Positions 8,077 to 20,800 of a DNA stretch of 63,784 bases are shown one piece after another; the stretch's first letter is position 1, and each line of letters begins with the position of its first letter. The notes beneath the pieces were generated by a model that was not told the DNA's origin, ran no database searches, and saw only the letters and a program-made list of their open reading frames with translations. The translations under genes were made by a program, and so were the position numbers. This DNA comes from Azospirillum brasilense (GTDB lineage Bacteria; Pseudomonadota; Alphaproteobacteria; Azospirillales; Azospirillaceae): NCBI RefSeq assembly GCF_003349955.1, contig NZ_QLKQ01000025.1, positions 13,482-77,265 of the forward strand, read 5' to 3'.

Positions 8077-8511
8077 TCAGCGGGTGCCGCGAATGCCGGA
8101 GCGGAGCGTCGCGTCCGGCTCGTCCTCGTCGATCACGCAGATCCAGGACAGCGCCGCGATTTCCCGGGCCGGCTGAAGAATGCTCGCGATCCGGCACCAG
8201 TCGAGCCGGATGTCCGCGGCGGGCTGAAGCGTCCGCGGGGCGAGGCCGCTTTCGCTGCGGCGGCCAGGATTGAGGCCGGGATCGATCCGTCCATGGGCGG
8301 CCACCTCCCACGCCGTCTGGGCGCTGACGGCCAAGCCGAGGAAGCAGCGCCGCGGTCCGCCCGGCGTCGCGCGCTCGGTAACCACCGGCCGGGCGCGGGG
8401 GCCGGGCCGGTCCTCCAGCAGCAGCGCCATCTCCGCCGGCATGAGCAGCAGGCAGGGGCGCGGGGGATCGGCCGGCGGGCGCTCGGACTCGGTGGGCAGG
8501 TAACTGAGCAT
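8077..8511 (-). CDS. Hypothetical protein (144 aa) between topoisomerase and giant-gene operon
   Basis: Starting at the ATG at 8511 (AAGGA just upstream, spacing short) the product begins MLSYLPTESERPPADPPRPC. It contains MPAEMALLLEDRPG, CFLGLAVSAQTAWEVAAHGR and IAALSWICVIDEDE, and ends GIRGTR. The alternation of hydrophobic strands and polar loops looks like a real folded protein, unlike the Arg/Pro-rich frame further upstream, which is shadow. No family is recognised. It is divergent from the plus-strand operon, with only ~40 bp between starts. Confidence 0.55.
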   Translation of the reverse strand: MLSYLPTESERPPADPPRPCLLLMPAEMALLLEDRPGPRARPVVTERATPGGPRRCFLGLAVSAQTAWEVAAHGRIDPGLNPGRRSESGLAPRTLQPAADIRLDWCRIASILQPAREIAALSWICVIDEDEPDATLRSGIRGTR

Positions 8512-8552
8512 GGGTCCTTGACACGTCTCTCGGCCAAGCGGGGCCGAACGGC

Positions 8553-8855
8553 ATGAGCAAAAGCATGATACGCGTTGAGGACGCAAGCCGGATGCACGCT
8601 TCCGGGGGTTCCCGTCGCAAGCCGGTGCCCGTCGATCCGCTCCTCCACCGTCTGCGCCGTCTCGGCCTGCCCGAGGACGCCCTCGAGGCGGCGGCCGACG
8701 CTTACGCCGACAGCCTCGCCGCCGCCCTGGCCGCCGGGGCCGATCCCGCTGCGGCGCTGGAGCGCGCCGCCTTCGAAGCCGCCGGACCGACGCCCGGCGA
8801 TGCCCCCCATTCCGACGACCCCACGAACGCCTTCGCGGCGGGAGAAGACCGATGA
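8553..8855 (+). CDS. Small Ala-rich helical protein, coupled to the giant gene
   Basis: 100 aa, or 87 aa if the ATG at 8592 (GAGGA 10 nt upstream) is used. The central part, LLHRLRRLGLPEDALEAAADAYADS and on through a long Ala-rich amphipathic segment, is a helix. The N-terminus is basic and the C-terminus acidic. The stop overlaps the giant gene's ATG by 4 nt (ATGA), the usual sign of translational coupling. It may be a chaperone or loading partner of the giant protein. That is only an inference from coupling and helical character, and no family is recognised. Confidence 0.6.
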   Translation: MSKSMIRVEDASRMHASGGSRRKPVPVDPLLHRLRRLGLPEDALEAAADAYADSLAAALAAGADPAAALERAAFEAAGPTPGDAPHSDDPTNAFAAGEDR

Positions 8856-11800
8856 GCGACGTTTCGATGACCGTTTCCGGCGACTCGGAGGACACCACGT
8901 TCGCGCTTCGCCGCCCGCCGCACCGCACGCCGGCGGAGGATTACGCGCTGTCCATGACGTCGGAATCTTCGGCCTGGGCGCGCTGCGAGGATGCCCGGCG
9001 CGCCGTGTGGCGGGCGGCGAAGCGGGGCCGCGGGAAGGCGGTCGAGGCCGCGCTCGCCGTCCTCGCGGAGGGCGGCCTTCCCAAGGCGCGCCGCCGCGCC
9101 CAGAGGGTGCTGGCGCGCGCCGGCGTGCCCCACGACGCCGTCGCCGCCTTCGATGACGCCGCGCACCTCTACCGGGCGGCGAGCGTCGAGGCGACGCACG
9201 CCGTGGCCCGTCTCGGCGATCTCGGCGTCCGCGTGCCCGAGGAGGCGGCGCGCGACATCGCCGCCTTCCGCCGGCAACTGCTGCAGGCGGCGCGACGCCT
9301 CAACCCGACCATCGGCGTCACGGCGGTCCAGGAGCTGTGGGGAGAAGGCGCCGCCCTGGTGGCCAGCGGTGCGGCGAGCGACGGCCGCATCCGCGTGGCC
9401 GGCATGTTCGAGCGCGCGAAGGGGCTGGCGTCCATCTCCATGGACGTTGCCCGGTTCGACCCGCTCGACACCGTCTACCACGAGGGCTGGCACAGCCTGG
9501 AGGCGCTGCTCAGCGAGAAGGACCAGCAGGTGCTGGCCGAGGAGTTCCCGGGCACCGAGCAGCTGTCGCACCGCGAACGGGTCGCCTACGCCTTCGGCGC
9601 CTGGGCGGCGCGGCGCGACCGCAGCGGCCCGCGTGCCCAGCGGGTGTTCGAGCGGGTCGGACGCTTCTGCGGGCGGCTGGCCAACTGGCTGGACTCCCGC
9701 GGCTTCCAGACGGCCGAAGACCTGTTCGAGCGGGCCTACGAGGGCGATTACGGGCGCCGGGCCGCCAAGCTCGCCCGGCGCGACCCGAAGGCCTTGCGGA
9801 CCCAGCGGCCGCTGATCGGCGACGCCACCGACCCCCGCCAGTACAGCCTCGGCGCGGGGCCTTGGCAGCCCCCCGACCGCTTCGGCTCCGACGACCTGCA
9901 TTGGCGGGCCGCCGAGGCCCGTCTGGCGGCGGCGGCGGCCGACGGCGACCGCCTCGTCGCCGCCGCCGCGCTCGACGCCGCCCGCCGCCAGGCGGCCGAC
10001 CCGCTGTGCCGCGACACGCTGGTGCACATGGCCCCCTCGGCGCTGCTCGCCCTCACCGCGGCCCCGCGGCCGGGCCTGGATAATCCGCCGCCGGACCTCG
10101 AGCGCCTGCGCGGCGAGATCGCCGACGGCGGCGCCGAAGCGCTTCCCGAACTGACCCTGCGCATGCCCGATGCGGAAGCCCGCGCTCAGGGCTTCTCCGC
10201 CGCCCCCGGGCGCTTCAGCCGGCCCGGGGACGCCCCGGCGGGCACCGCCGAGGTCATCGGGTGCCGTGCCATCGGCATCGTCCACCTCGCCCGCGAGATG
10301 GGGATCGAGCGCGTGCCGGTCCGCCTCCACCTGCGCGACGACGCCGTGCCGTGGCCGCTCGAGCCGCGCTGGGGGATCATGCCTTGGCGTCCGGCCGCCC
10401 TGGCTGGGATGGAGCATCCGGGCGGACGCGCGCGCGTCGCCATGCCGGACACGCCCGCTTGGCCGGCCGAAATGGTGGTCGCGCAGAACCCGCGCACCGA
10501 GCTGGTCCCATCCCCGCCTTTGCGGCTCCGCTCGCGGCTCCAGTTCAGCGCCGGCACCGGGGCGGAGGCCGTCCCGTCCGGGGGCGTGCTGTCGGTCGCC
10601 CCGGCGGCGCCGCGCAACCACGTCATCGCCGACCCCGCCCGGCTCGGCACCCGCAGCCCCAAGCACCGCGCCGCCGACAACATCGCCGCCATCGAGACGC
10701 TGCTTCTCGTCGAGGCCGACGGGCGGCTGCCGACCGACGACGAGCGCCGGCTTCTCGCCGCCTATTCGGGGTTCGGCGGCGTGCCCCAGGTCTTCGAACC
10801 GTGGCGGGCCGCCGAGCAGGGCTGGCAGCCCTACGCCGACGCGCTGCAGGCGCTGCTCGACCCGGACGAATACGCGGCGCTCCGCGAAAGCGTGAAGAAC
10901 GCCCACTACACCGACGGCCGCGTCGCCGCGGCCATGTGGGACGCGCTCGCGGCCGCCGGCGTCACGGCCAGCCCGGATCACCCGGTGCGGGTGCTCGAGC
11001 CGGGCTGCGGTCCCGGCTGGTTCATCGGCCTGATGCCGGAGGCCCTGCGCGACGCCGCCGTCACCGGGATCGAGCTCGACAGCGTCAGCGGCCGCATCGC
11101 CCGCCTGCTCTATCCCGGCGCCGACATCCGGCTGGAGAACTTCGCCCGGACCGCGATTCCCGACGACTGGTTCGACCTGGCCGTCGGCAACGTCCCCTTC
11201 GGAAAGTACCACCTGTTCGACGCGCGCTACGCCGATCTGAAGCCCACCGTCCACAACCATTTTCTGTTGAAGAGCGTGGATCTGCTGCGGCCCGGCGGCG
11301 TCGCGGCGCTGATCACCAGCACCTTCACGCTCGACGCCGCCGACACGGGCGTCCGCGAGGCCCTGCGCGACAAGGCGGAGCTGGTCACCGCCGTGCGGCT
11401 GCCGGCCAACTGGGCCGGGCAATCCGCCGGCACCGAGGTCGCCGCGGATCTGCTGGTCCTGCGCAAGCGCGCCGAACCGCTGTCGTCCCTGCGCGCCGCC
11501 GAGCGCGACGCGGTGATCGCCGCCGAGCCGGACTGGATCGCGGTCCAGACCGTGCGCGACCCGCTCGGCGGCCCGGAGATGAAGGTGAACCGCTGGTTCG
11601 CCGACCATCCCGACCGGGTGATCGGACGCCTGGAGCGCTCGGGCACCAACCACGCCGGCGAGCATCCCGACGTCACCGCCCGCCTTCCGCGGTTGAAGCC
11701 GTCCAACGTGCCGGAGCGCGCCGCGGCCGAGTTGCGGGACCGTCTCGCGGCACTCCCCACCGACCTGTGGAAGCCCGTGGAGCGCTCTCCGGTCCAGGCC

Positions 11801-14800
11801 GTGGAGACGGCGCCGGCGACCGCCCGCCAAGGCTCCTACCTGCTCGACTCCGCGGGCGCGCTGCGCGTCGTCGTCGACGGCGCCCTCGCCGTTCCGGCGA
11901 TCGGCGATCGCCCCTTCACCGCCGCCGAGGAGCGGCTCGTCCGCGACGGGCTGGCGGTCCGCGACGCGCTGCGCCGCGTGTTCGCCGCTCAGCGGGAGGG
12001 CCGCCCGCAGGGCGAACGCGACGCCGGGCGCGCCGCGCTGCGCGAAGCCTACGAGGCGTTCGTCGCCGCGCACGGCGCCATGCGCGGCCGCCGGGCGGTC
12101 CGCCTGCTGGCGGCCGACCCCGACGGGCCGATGCTGTTCGCCCTCGAGCAGGTGGCTCCGGACGGCGCCATCCACCGGGCGGACGTGTTCGAGCGCGACG
12201 TGCTGGCCGCCGTGACGCCGCCCGACCGCGCGGCCACGCTGGACGACGCCCTGGCCATCGTCCTCAACGAGTCCGGAGCGATCGACAGCGCCCGCATGGC
12301 CGCTCTGCTCGGCACCGCGCCGGCGGAGGTCGAGAGTCGCCTGGTCGACACCGGTCTGGCCTTCGAGGACCCGGCGACCCGCCGGCTGGTGACGCGGGAC
12401 GACTACCTGACCGGCGACGTGCGGTCCCGCCTTGAGGTGGCGCGTCTCGCCGCCCAGACGGAGGAGCGCTTCGCCCGCAACGTCCAGGCGCTGGAGGCGG
12501 TGCAGCCCGACCCCATCCCCTTCTACCAGATCGCCGCCCGCCTCGGGGCGCCCTGGGTGGCCCCCGCCCACATTCGCCGCTTCGCCGCCGAGCTTTTCCA
12601 GATCCCGCCGGAGGCGGTCGAGGTCGGCTACTCGCCGGTGGACGGGCGCTGGGAGTTCCGCGTCACCGGCGGCCACCGGACGGCGCCCGGCGTCGCCACC
12701 ACCTGGGCGACCGACCGCGCCGACGGCGCCGAGCTGATGCTGGCGGCCCTCTCGGGGCGGCCGCCGGTGATCAAGGACAAGACGAAGGACGGCGGACACG
12801 TCATCAACGCCGAGGAGACCCTGGCCGCGCGGATGAAGGTGCGCGAGATCCAAGGGGCGTTCCGCGACTGGATCTGGCGCGACCCCGAGCGGCGCGCCGA
12901 GCTGGCCGGCGTCTACAACGAACGCTTCAACCGGTCGGTCGCGCGGGTCTACGACGGCGGCCATCTGACCTTTCCGACCATGGCGCCGGAATGGGCCGCC
13001 CGGGCGCGCGCCATCCAGAAGAACGGCGTCTGGCGCGCCCTGCAGGGCTCCACGCTGCTCGGCTGGGAGGCCGGTGCCGGCAAGACCTTCGCCCTGGTGG
13101 CGGCCTGCGTCGAGGGCAAGCGCATGGGGCTGCACCGCAAGCCCCTGCTCGCCGTGCAGGCCACCACGCTCTACGGGCCGGACAGCGTCGTCGAGACGGC
13201 CCGCGCGATGTATCCCGCGGCCAAGATCCTCGCCTGGCCGGACAAGCAGACCGTGACGCCCGAGGAGCGCCGCCGCTTCTGGGGGCGCGTCGCCACCGGC
13301 GACTGGGATCTCGTGGTGGTCCCCCACGACCCCTTCGACATGATCCCGCTCTCCCCGGCCCTGGAGGAACGCTTCCTCCATGAGGAGAAGGCGGCGTACC
13401 GCGAGGCTCTGCACGGGCTCGACCCGGACGAGTCGGAGCGCACCGTCAAGCACATGGAAACGCGCATCGCCGAGATCGAGGCGCGCATCGAAGGCCTGCT
13501 GAAGGAGGGGCGCCGCGACGACGCGGTGTATTTCGACGATCTCGGCGTGGACCACATCGCGGTCGACGAGGCCCACCGCTACAAGAACCTCTACGTGCCG
13601 ACCTCGCTGGGCGAGATCCGCGGCCTGCCCTCGCAGGCCAGCCAGCGGGCCGCCCGGATGTTCGCGCGCTGCCGCTGGCTCCAGGACCATGGCAACCGGG
13701 TTCTCCTCGGCACCGGCACGCCGCTGAGCAACAGCGTGGCGGAGCTGTACACGCTGCAGCGGTTCCTCCAGTACGAGGATCTGGCGCGGGCCGGCATCGA
13801 GCATTTCGACGCCTGGGCCCACACCTTCGCCGACATCGACACCACGCTCGAGATCGATGTGGTCGGCCGCCTGCGCCCGGTGACCCGCCTGGCCGGCTAC
13901 GACAACCTCCTTGAGCTGCGCCGCCTGTCCGACCGGGTGATGGACGTCGTCTTCGTTGAGGACATCCCCGGCGTGAAGCGGCCGCGCAAGATGGTGCAGG
14001 TGGTCTCGGCCCCGCCGAGCCAGGCGCAGCGCGACTTCATCGCCCGCCTGGGCACGCGCGCGGCGAACCTGAAGTCCGCCGATCCGCGCGACGACAACAT
14101 GCTGAAGATCGCCACCGAGGGCCGGCTCGCCGCGCTCGACATGCGGCTGGTCGATCCCGCAGGACGCGAGTTCGCCCAGTCGAAGATCCACCAGGCCGCC
14201 GACAACGTCGCCCGCATCGCGCGCGACAACCCGGGAACCACCCAGCTCGCCTTCTTCGACGTCGGCATCCACCCGACGAAGACCAGCGGCGATTTCACGC
14301 TCCGCCAGCTCTTCAAGGACCTGCTGGTCGAGGCGGGCGTGCCCGCCGAAGACATCGCCGACTTCTGGGAGGCCGAAGGGCGCGAGCGCGAACGGCTGAA
14401 GGACGCGCTGAAGCGCGGCACGATGCGCGTCGGCATCGGCAGCAGCGAACGCTTGGGCACAGGCGTGAACGTCCAGGACCGCCTCATCGCCGTCCACCAG
14501 CTCGACTGCCCCTGGCTGCCGGCCCACGTCAACCAGCGCGACCGCAGGGCCGAGCGCCAGGGCAACCCCCTGCCCGAGGTCCACAGCCTGCGCTACGTGA
14601 CCGAGGGAACCTTCGACGCCTTCGGCTGGCAGCTCCAGGCGGCCAAGGACCGCTTCATCCGCGAGTTCCTGCGCGGCACGCTGGGGCTGCGGTCGATGCG
14701 CGACGAGGACCCGGCGGAGCTGTCGCCCGCCCACATCATGGCCATCGCCACCGGCAACCCGCTGCTGCTGAGGCGCGCCCAGCTCGAGGCGGAGATCGTC

Positions 14801-17800
14801 GAGGCAGAGGCTGCGCGGCGGGCCGTCGAGCGTGAGCGCGACCGGTTCGACCGCGAGATCGCCCGCCTCGGCCGCACCGTCGCCGACCTCGACGCCCGTC
14901 TGCCCGGCGCCCGCGACGCCGCCGAGACGGCGCGCGGGGTGCTCGACGGCCGGCTGCCCATCATCGTCGACGGCGCCGAGCCGGCCGACCGCCGCGCGCT
15001 CGGCGAGGCGCTCACCGCCCTGCTCAAGGCGGAGGCCGACCGGCAGCAGGCGTTCCGCGCCGACGTCTCCGTGCCTCCGGCGGGCGAACGCACCGTCGGC
15101 ACCGCCGGCCCCTGGCCGATCCTGCTCCCCGCCGATCCGGAGCTGCGTCACCGCCAGACCCCGCTGATGGTGCTGGCGACGCCGGACGGGGCCACGGACA
15201 TCCGTTTGAATCTCCGCACGCCCCTGGGGGCCGCGGGGTCGCTCGAAGCCGCCTTGCGCGGCGTCGTGGAGAGGGCGGAAGGGCTGGAGCGGATGCGGGC
15301 GGCGGCGGCGGCCGAGATCGCGCAGTTGCGCGCCGTTCCGTTGCGCAGTCTCGGCGACGCATCGGCCATCGAAGCCATGAAGGCCGAGCTGCGCAAGATC
15401 GAACAGATCCTCCAGCTCCCCGATCCCGACCCGCAGCGCGTCGACGCGATCCTGGCCAACCGCATGCTGGATCACGCCGAGGCCGCGCGCCGGCTCGACC
15501 TCGCCCTGGTCGGGGCGGAAAACGACCCGGCCACCCGGCGGGAAGCCGCCGCCTGGGCCGCCGCGGTCCGCCGCCTCGACCCGGAGCAGGTCCGGCCCGC
15601 GCCGGTGCTGCTGCCGGTCGGCCATGCCCTGCCGCAGCCCGTGCCCGACGGCGCCGAAGCGGGATCGGACGCGGATGTCCCGACGATGGTCCCGCCGGAA
15701 CCGGCCGGCGCCGAAGGGCCGTACCCCTCCCCCGACCAAGCGGTTGCCGGCCAGCTGCTCGGTCTCGCCCGCGTCGGCCACCGCGCCGACGTCCCGGTGG
15801 ACGCCGTCGCCGCCGAGATCGACCGTCGCGGCGATGGCTGGGCGGACGCGCTGGGCTGGCCCACCGGCCGCGGCGCGCTTTACCGCGACCGCCTGTCCGG
15901 GGAGGAATCCGCGCTCGGCGAGATCCTCGGCGGCGGGGACGCCTGGTCGCGGGTCGCCCTGCGCTGGGAGCCCGCCGTCGGGCCGAACACCGTTCGGCGC
16001 GGCTGGCTCGCGGAACGGATCGTCAACGGAGCGCTGTCCGGCCTGCCGGACGCCGACCGGCGCCGCGACTGGGCCACGGCGGTCAAGGAGTTCGAAGCCC
16101 GCTTCGGTCCGGTCGACGACGTCCTCGGCGCCGTCGCCGAGCGGGTTCCGGCGGCGGTGTGGAAGACCGCCACCGGGCGCGCGGCGCCCGAAGCGGTGAC
16201 GCCGGCCGCCGGCGCGGCGGTGGCCTTCAAGGCCGGCGACCGCGTTCCGGACGATGGCGCCCCGCTCAACGACCCGGCCCCGTCCGACGCGTGGCGCGCC
16301 GGGACGGTGCGCATCCTGATCGGCTTCCCGCACCAGGTGGACAGCCGCACCCTGTCCGGCGAGGTGCGCGGCAGCTTCGCCGTGCATGAAACCTGGGCTC
16401 CTGAGGAGGACCCCCGGCCCGAAACCCCGTCCTGGTCGGTCTCGCACCTGCCGTCCGGCCTGCGGGCCAACCTTCCGCTGCCGACCGTCGAGGCCGCCCG
16501 GGCCTGGGCGGACGGCCTGATGGCGCTGCCCTACCGATGGGAGGATGTCCGCGACACGCTCCCCGCCGATGAACGCCTCGACGACGGGCGTCCGATCCGG
16601 GAGGTCGCCGGTGTGCTTCATCGCGCGCTGTCCGATGCCCGGACGGTGGAGGACATCGCCGAGGCCCTCCGCCGGTCGGCGGCCGCGACCGCGGCGGCCG
16701 GACGCCGTTACGAGGCGCCGGTGGCGGGCACGGCCGCCGCACGCCGCCTCGGCCTGTTCGGCGGCGAGATGGTCGAGCGCGCCCGCGCACCGCGCCGGGG
16801 ACAGCAGCAGGAGCTGACCGCCGCGGCACCGCCGCCCGCCGTCTACAAGGTCGGCGACGCCGATCCGGAGCGGCCCGACCCGCTCAACGAGTCCGGCCCC
16901 GCCGACCGTTGGGAACGCCGGACGATCCGCGTGCCCCTGCAGCGTGTCGAGGCTCCCGCCGAGGTCGCCGCGGAGGTCTGTGGCAGCTTCGGCGTGCATC
17001 GGATGATCGTCGGCGAGGGTGAGGAACCGGTGCGCCGGTGGACGGTGACCCATCTGCCGACCGGTTACGCGGCCGGTCCGGTCGATCGGTGGGAAACCCG
17101 CCAGGAAGCCCGGGATTGGGCAACCGTCCTCAACGCCCTGGCCTACGACTGGAGCGCCGTCCGCTCCCGCCATCTGGCCGCGGAGATCTTGCCGGACGGG
17201 CGCGGCCTGCACGACGTGATGCGTCGTCTGTCCCGGCGGCTTTCCGAGCGCGGCCCCGGCGGGCCGTCCATCGCCGCCGTCATCGAGGAGGAGACCGCCT
17301 TGTCCCGGGCCGCCGCCGCCCTTCGCGGGCGTGAGGCGGAGATCGCCGGGCTCGCGGCGGACGCCGCCGCCCGGACGGACGGCGGCACCCCCGGCGTGGC
17401 CGTCGTCGACGTCGCCCCTGGCATGGTGGCGGTCGCCGGCGACCGCGACGCGGCGGCCGCGCTGAGCGACGCCGAGCGCTTCGCCGTGGCGATGCCCGGC
17501 GGCGGCGAGGTTCTGCTGGTGCGGAACCGCCTCGACCGCGTCGCCGCCGAGCTCCGGGCATCCGTCCGGGGTGTCCTGACCAAGGGCGTCGACGCGGACG
17601 CTGTGTGGTCGCCGGCGCCCGAGCGTGCCTGGACCGGCCGGTTCGGCGCCTCGCCGATCCGCGTCCGCTTCACCCCCGCGTCGGAAAACCGCGGCTACCC
17701 GCTGTTCCGCGTCGAAGCGGCCGATTCCTCCAGCCCCTTCCCGCTCCATGAGCGCGACCGCTCGGTGATCCTCTCCGGCGACTATGGCGAACGGGTGTCC

Positions 17801-20800
17801 GATCCCCGCGCACGCTTCGCGGCGCTCGCCGGGGCGCGCGCCATGCTGGTCGCTGGACTGCAGGAACGCTACGCGGCGCGATTGGAGGCCGGGCAGACCT
17901 CGGTCGCCGCCGGCCATGTCCCGCATGTCATCGATTCCGGCCTGAACCAGGGGCCGGGGGCCACGCGGGCGTCCTTCCTGCACCACGCCGCCGCGGCCCT
18001 GAGCGCCGCCGAGCCCGCCGACCCGCGGATCGCCCTGCTGGAGCGGATGGCGGCCGAGCCCGTCCTGACCGCGCCGCGGACGGCGTTCCTGGAACCGGAC
18101 CGCGATCCGGTCTCCGGCGCCGACCGGTCGGAGCCGGCCCGCCGCCGGGCCTTGGCCGAGCTGGCCTTCCAGGACGCCCTCCTGGCCGGCGATGCCGACG
18201 CCGCGCGCACCCTGGCCGCCGCGCTGTCCGGGCCGGGCCGCGAGGGAGACGGCACCGGCGCGGCTGGCGTCGCCCGGGCTCTCGCGCTGCGCCTCGCCGA
18301 GGCCGGCGACGGTGTCCGCGCCGAACTCGTGACCACGACCGACGCCGCGCGCGCCGGAGCCGTCGGCTACGCCGTGCCGTCCGAGGCCGCCCCGCCGCGC
18401 CGCCTCGGTTTGTTCGGCGGCGAACCCCTTCCCCGCAACCGCGCGCCCCTCCCTTCCACCGGCGCCGCGAACGAGGTGACCCCCATGCAGAACGACGACG
18501 CCCAGTTCTCCGCCGGTCCCGACGCGGCCGGCGACCGCTTCGCCATCGATCTGGCCGGCCGGCTGCTGGCTGCGGGGCTGACCCCGGAGACCATCGCCGA
18601 AGGGCCGCTCACCCGGACCTACGGCGCCCCCGACGATCCGGAGGCGAGCGTGGAGGTGACCATCGGCATGGCCGACCGCACCGGCCGGAAGGTGCCGCGC
18701 GGCAAGATCGGCGTGGCGATGCCCGTGCGGGACGGCGTCAAGCCCTGGCGCCGGGAATACCCTCTGGCCGGTGGGCCGGAAGGCATTCTGCCGGCCGCCG
18801 CCGCGGCCCGTCTCGCCGACGGTCCGGCAAGCAGCGCCGCGCTCGCCCGCGCCGCGGCCGCCGGCGATCGCACCGCCGATGAGGCGGTGACTCTGCGCCT
18901 GGCGCGCGCGGCGCGCGCGCTCGTGGCCGGCCACATCGACACCGCGGGGTCCGACGCGGCCACCGCGGAGGCGGTCGCCGAGCTCGCCGGCCGGACCGTC
19001 GTCGCGCAGGGGCGGATCTCCGGAATGGCGGGAAACCGTCCCGATCCCGACCTGTGGGTGTCGGTCAACGGCCGCCACCCCGATCGGCCGCGCAAGGTGA
19101 CGAAGGGCTGGGTCGGCGCGACGCTCCCGGCGCAGAGCCTCGCCGACGGCACCACGGTTCCCGCCCGCCACTACGACGCGACGATCGCCGATGTGGCCCG
19201 GGACGCCGCGCGCGACCGTGCCGCCGTCGCGTTCGGCGCCGATCCGGCCACCCCCCTCCCCGATCCGCTCCGCCTCACCGGAGTGCCCGCGGCGCTGATG
19301 GCCCACGCCCGCGGCACCTTCCGCGCCGGGTCGCCCCGGCAGACCGACGCCGCCAACGCGACGCTCGACCGCGACGGGCGCCGCGCCGCCGTCGAGGCCC
19401 GCTTGACCGGGAATCCGGCCCGTCTCGACCCGCGGGAGCTGGACTCCCGGGCTTGGTTGGACGACGGCGCCACGGCGGCGGAAAAGACCTACGCGCGGCA
19501 CCTCGCGCGGGAAATCGGCGCCTGGGCGGCCGCCCGGCAGGCGGCGGCGCTGCACCGCCATCCCGGCGACCTGGGTTGGCCTACCGTTGCGTCCTGGCTT
19601 GCCCTGCCCGGGACCGGTTTGGGCGGACCGGCGTGGGACACCCTGCGGGAAGCGGACGATCAGCGAGCCGTGCACGCCACGCTCGCGGCGGCGCGCAAGC
19701 GTGAGCGCCGGTCCCGCCATCCTCGCCCGACGGACATGACGCTGACGGCCTGGGCCGCCTTCCGCGGCCTGCCCGAGGACGCCGTGCGTTCCGAATGGAC
19801 CCGCGCCCGTGACCGCGCCGCGACGGCGGCCGGGCCGATCGCGTCCGACGCATTCATTGACGGGAATCCCGAGAACCGGAACACCGACGAAACCACGAAG
19901 AACCAAACCACAACCAACGAAATCACTACGAATGACGAAGCGGCGGCGCCGCGCCTGCTCGTCATCACCCAATGCGGCGCCGCCAAGGCGACGGATTCGC
20001 CCGACCGGCTGCTGCCGGCCGATTTCCGCTCCGGCGAGGACCATCTGGCGGCCCGGACGGCCGCCCTGTTTGAGCAGGCCATGCCGGCGGAGCGCATGTA
20101 CGCCGGGCGGCATCACCAGGCGCTGATGGCGGGCGTCGACGCGTTGCGCGCGGCCGGGGCCACGGTCGACGTCCACATCCTGTCCGCCGGCTACGGCCTC
20201 CTGCCGGGCGCCCGCCCGATCGTTCCCTACGACGTCGCGCTGCGCGACATGACCCCGCCGGAGCGCACGGCCTGGGCGGTCCGCACCGGAGCGCCGATGC
20301 GAGTCAAAGCGCTGCTGAGCGGCGGTGGGTACGACTCCGCCATCATCGCGCTCGGCGCCGATTATCTGGACGCTCTCGACCTGTCGCACCGCGACGCGGC
20401 CTGGGCGCAGCCAACCCTGGTCCTGACCAGCCTGGCGAAGGCGCGGGATCTGCACGACCGTGTGCCGGAGCAGGCCCGCCTGTCGCCGGTCGGCGCCGCC
20501 GAGGCTCGGGCGTTCAAAGCCCCGCTGACCAGCCTCAAGGGGGTGATCGCCGGGCGCCTGCTCGCCTCCATCGCGGAGGACGTCCGCAACGGCCGCGCCG
20601 TTTCCCACGACCTCGGTCTGGTCAAGAGCGGGGCGGCGGACACCGTCTTCGAGGCGGTCCCCTCCGCATCCGCCGCGCTGCCCCGCCTGACCGACGCTCC
20701 GCCGACGGACGGCGTGCCGTTGCCGCTCGGCAGCGCGCCCATCACCTGGGAACACGATGTGGACAGCGGGGCCATGCTCGCCGAAACGCAGGGCCTCTCC

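Noticed and set aside
8518..8523. Perfect TTGACA upstream of the 100-aa/giant operon
   Set aside because: No -10-like sequence lies 16-18 bp downstream and the 100-aa start is too close; it is probably a chance match.
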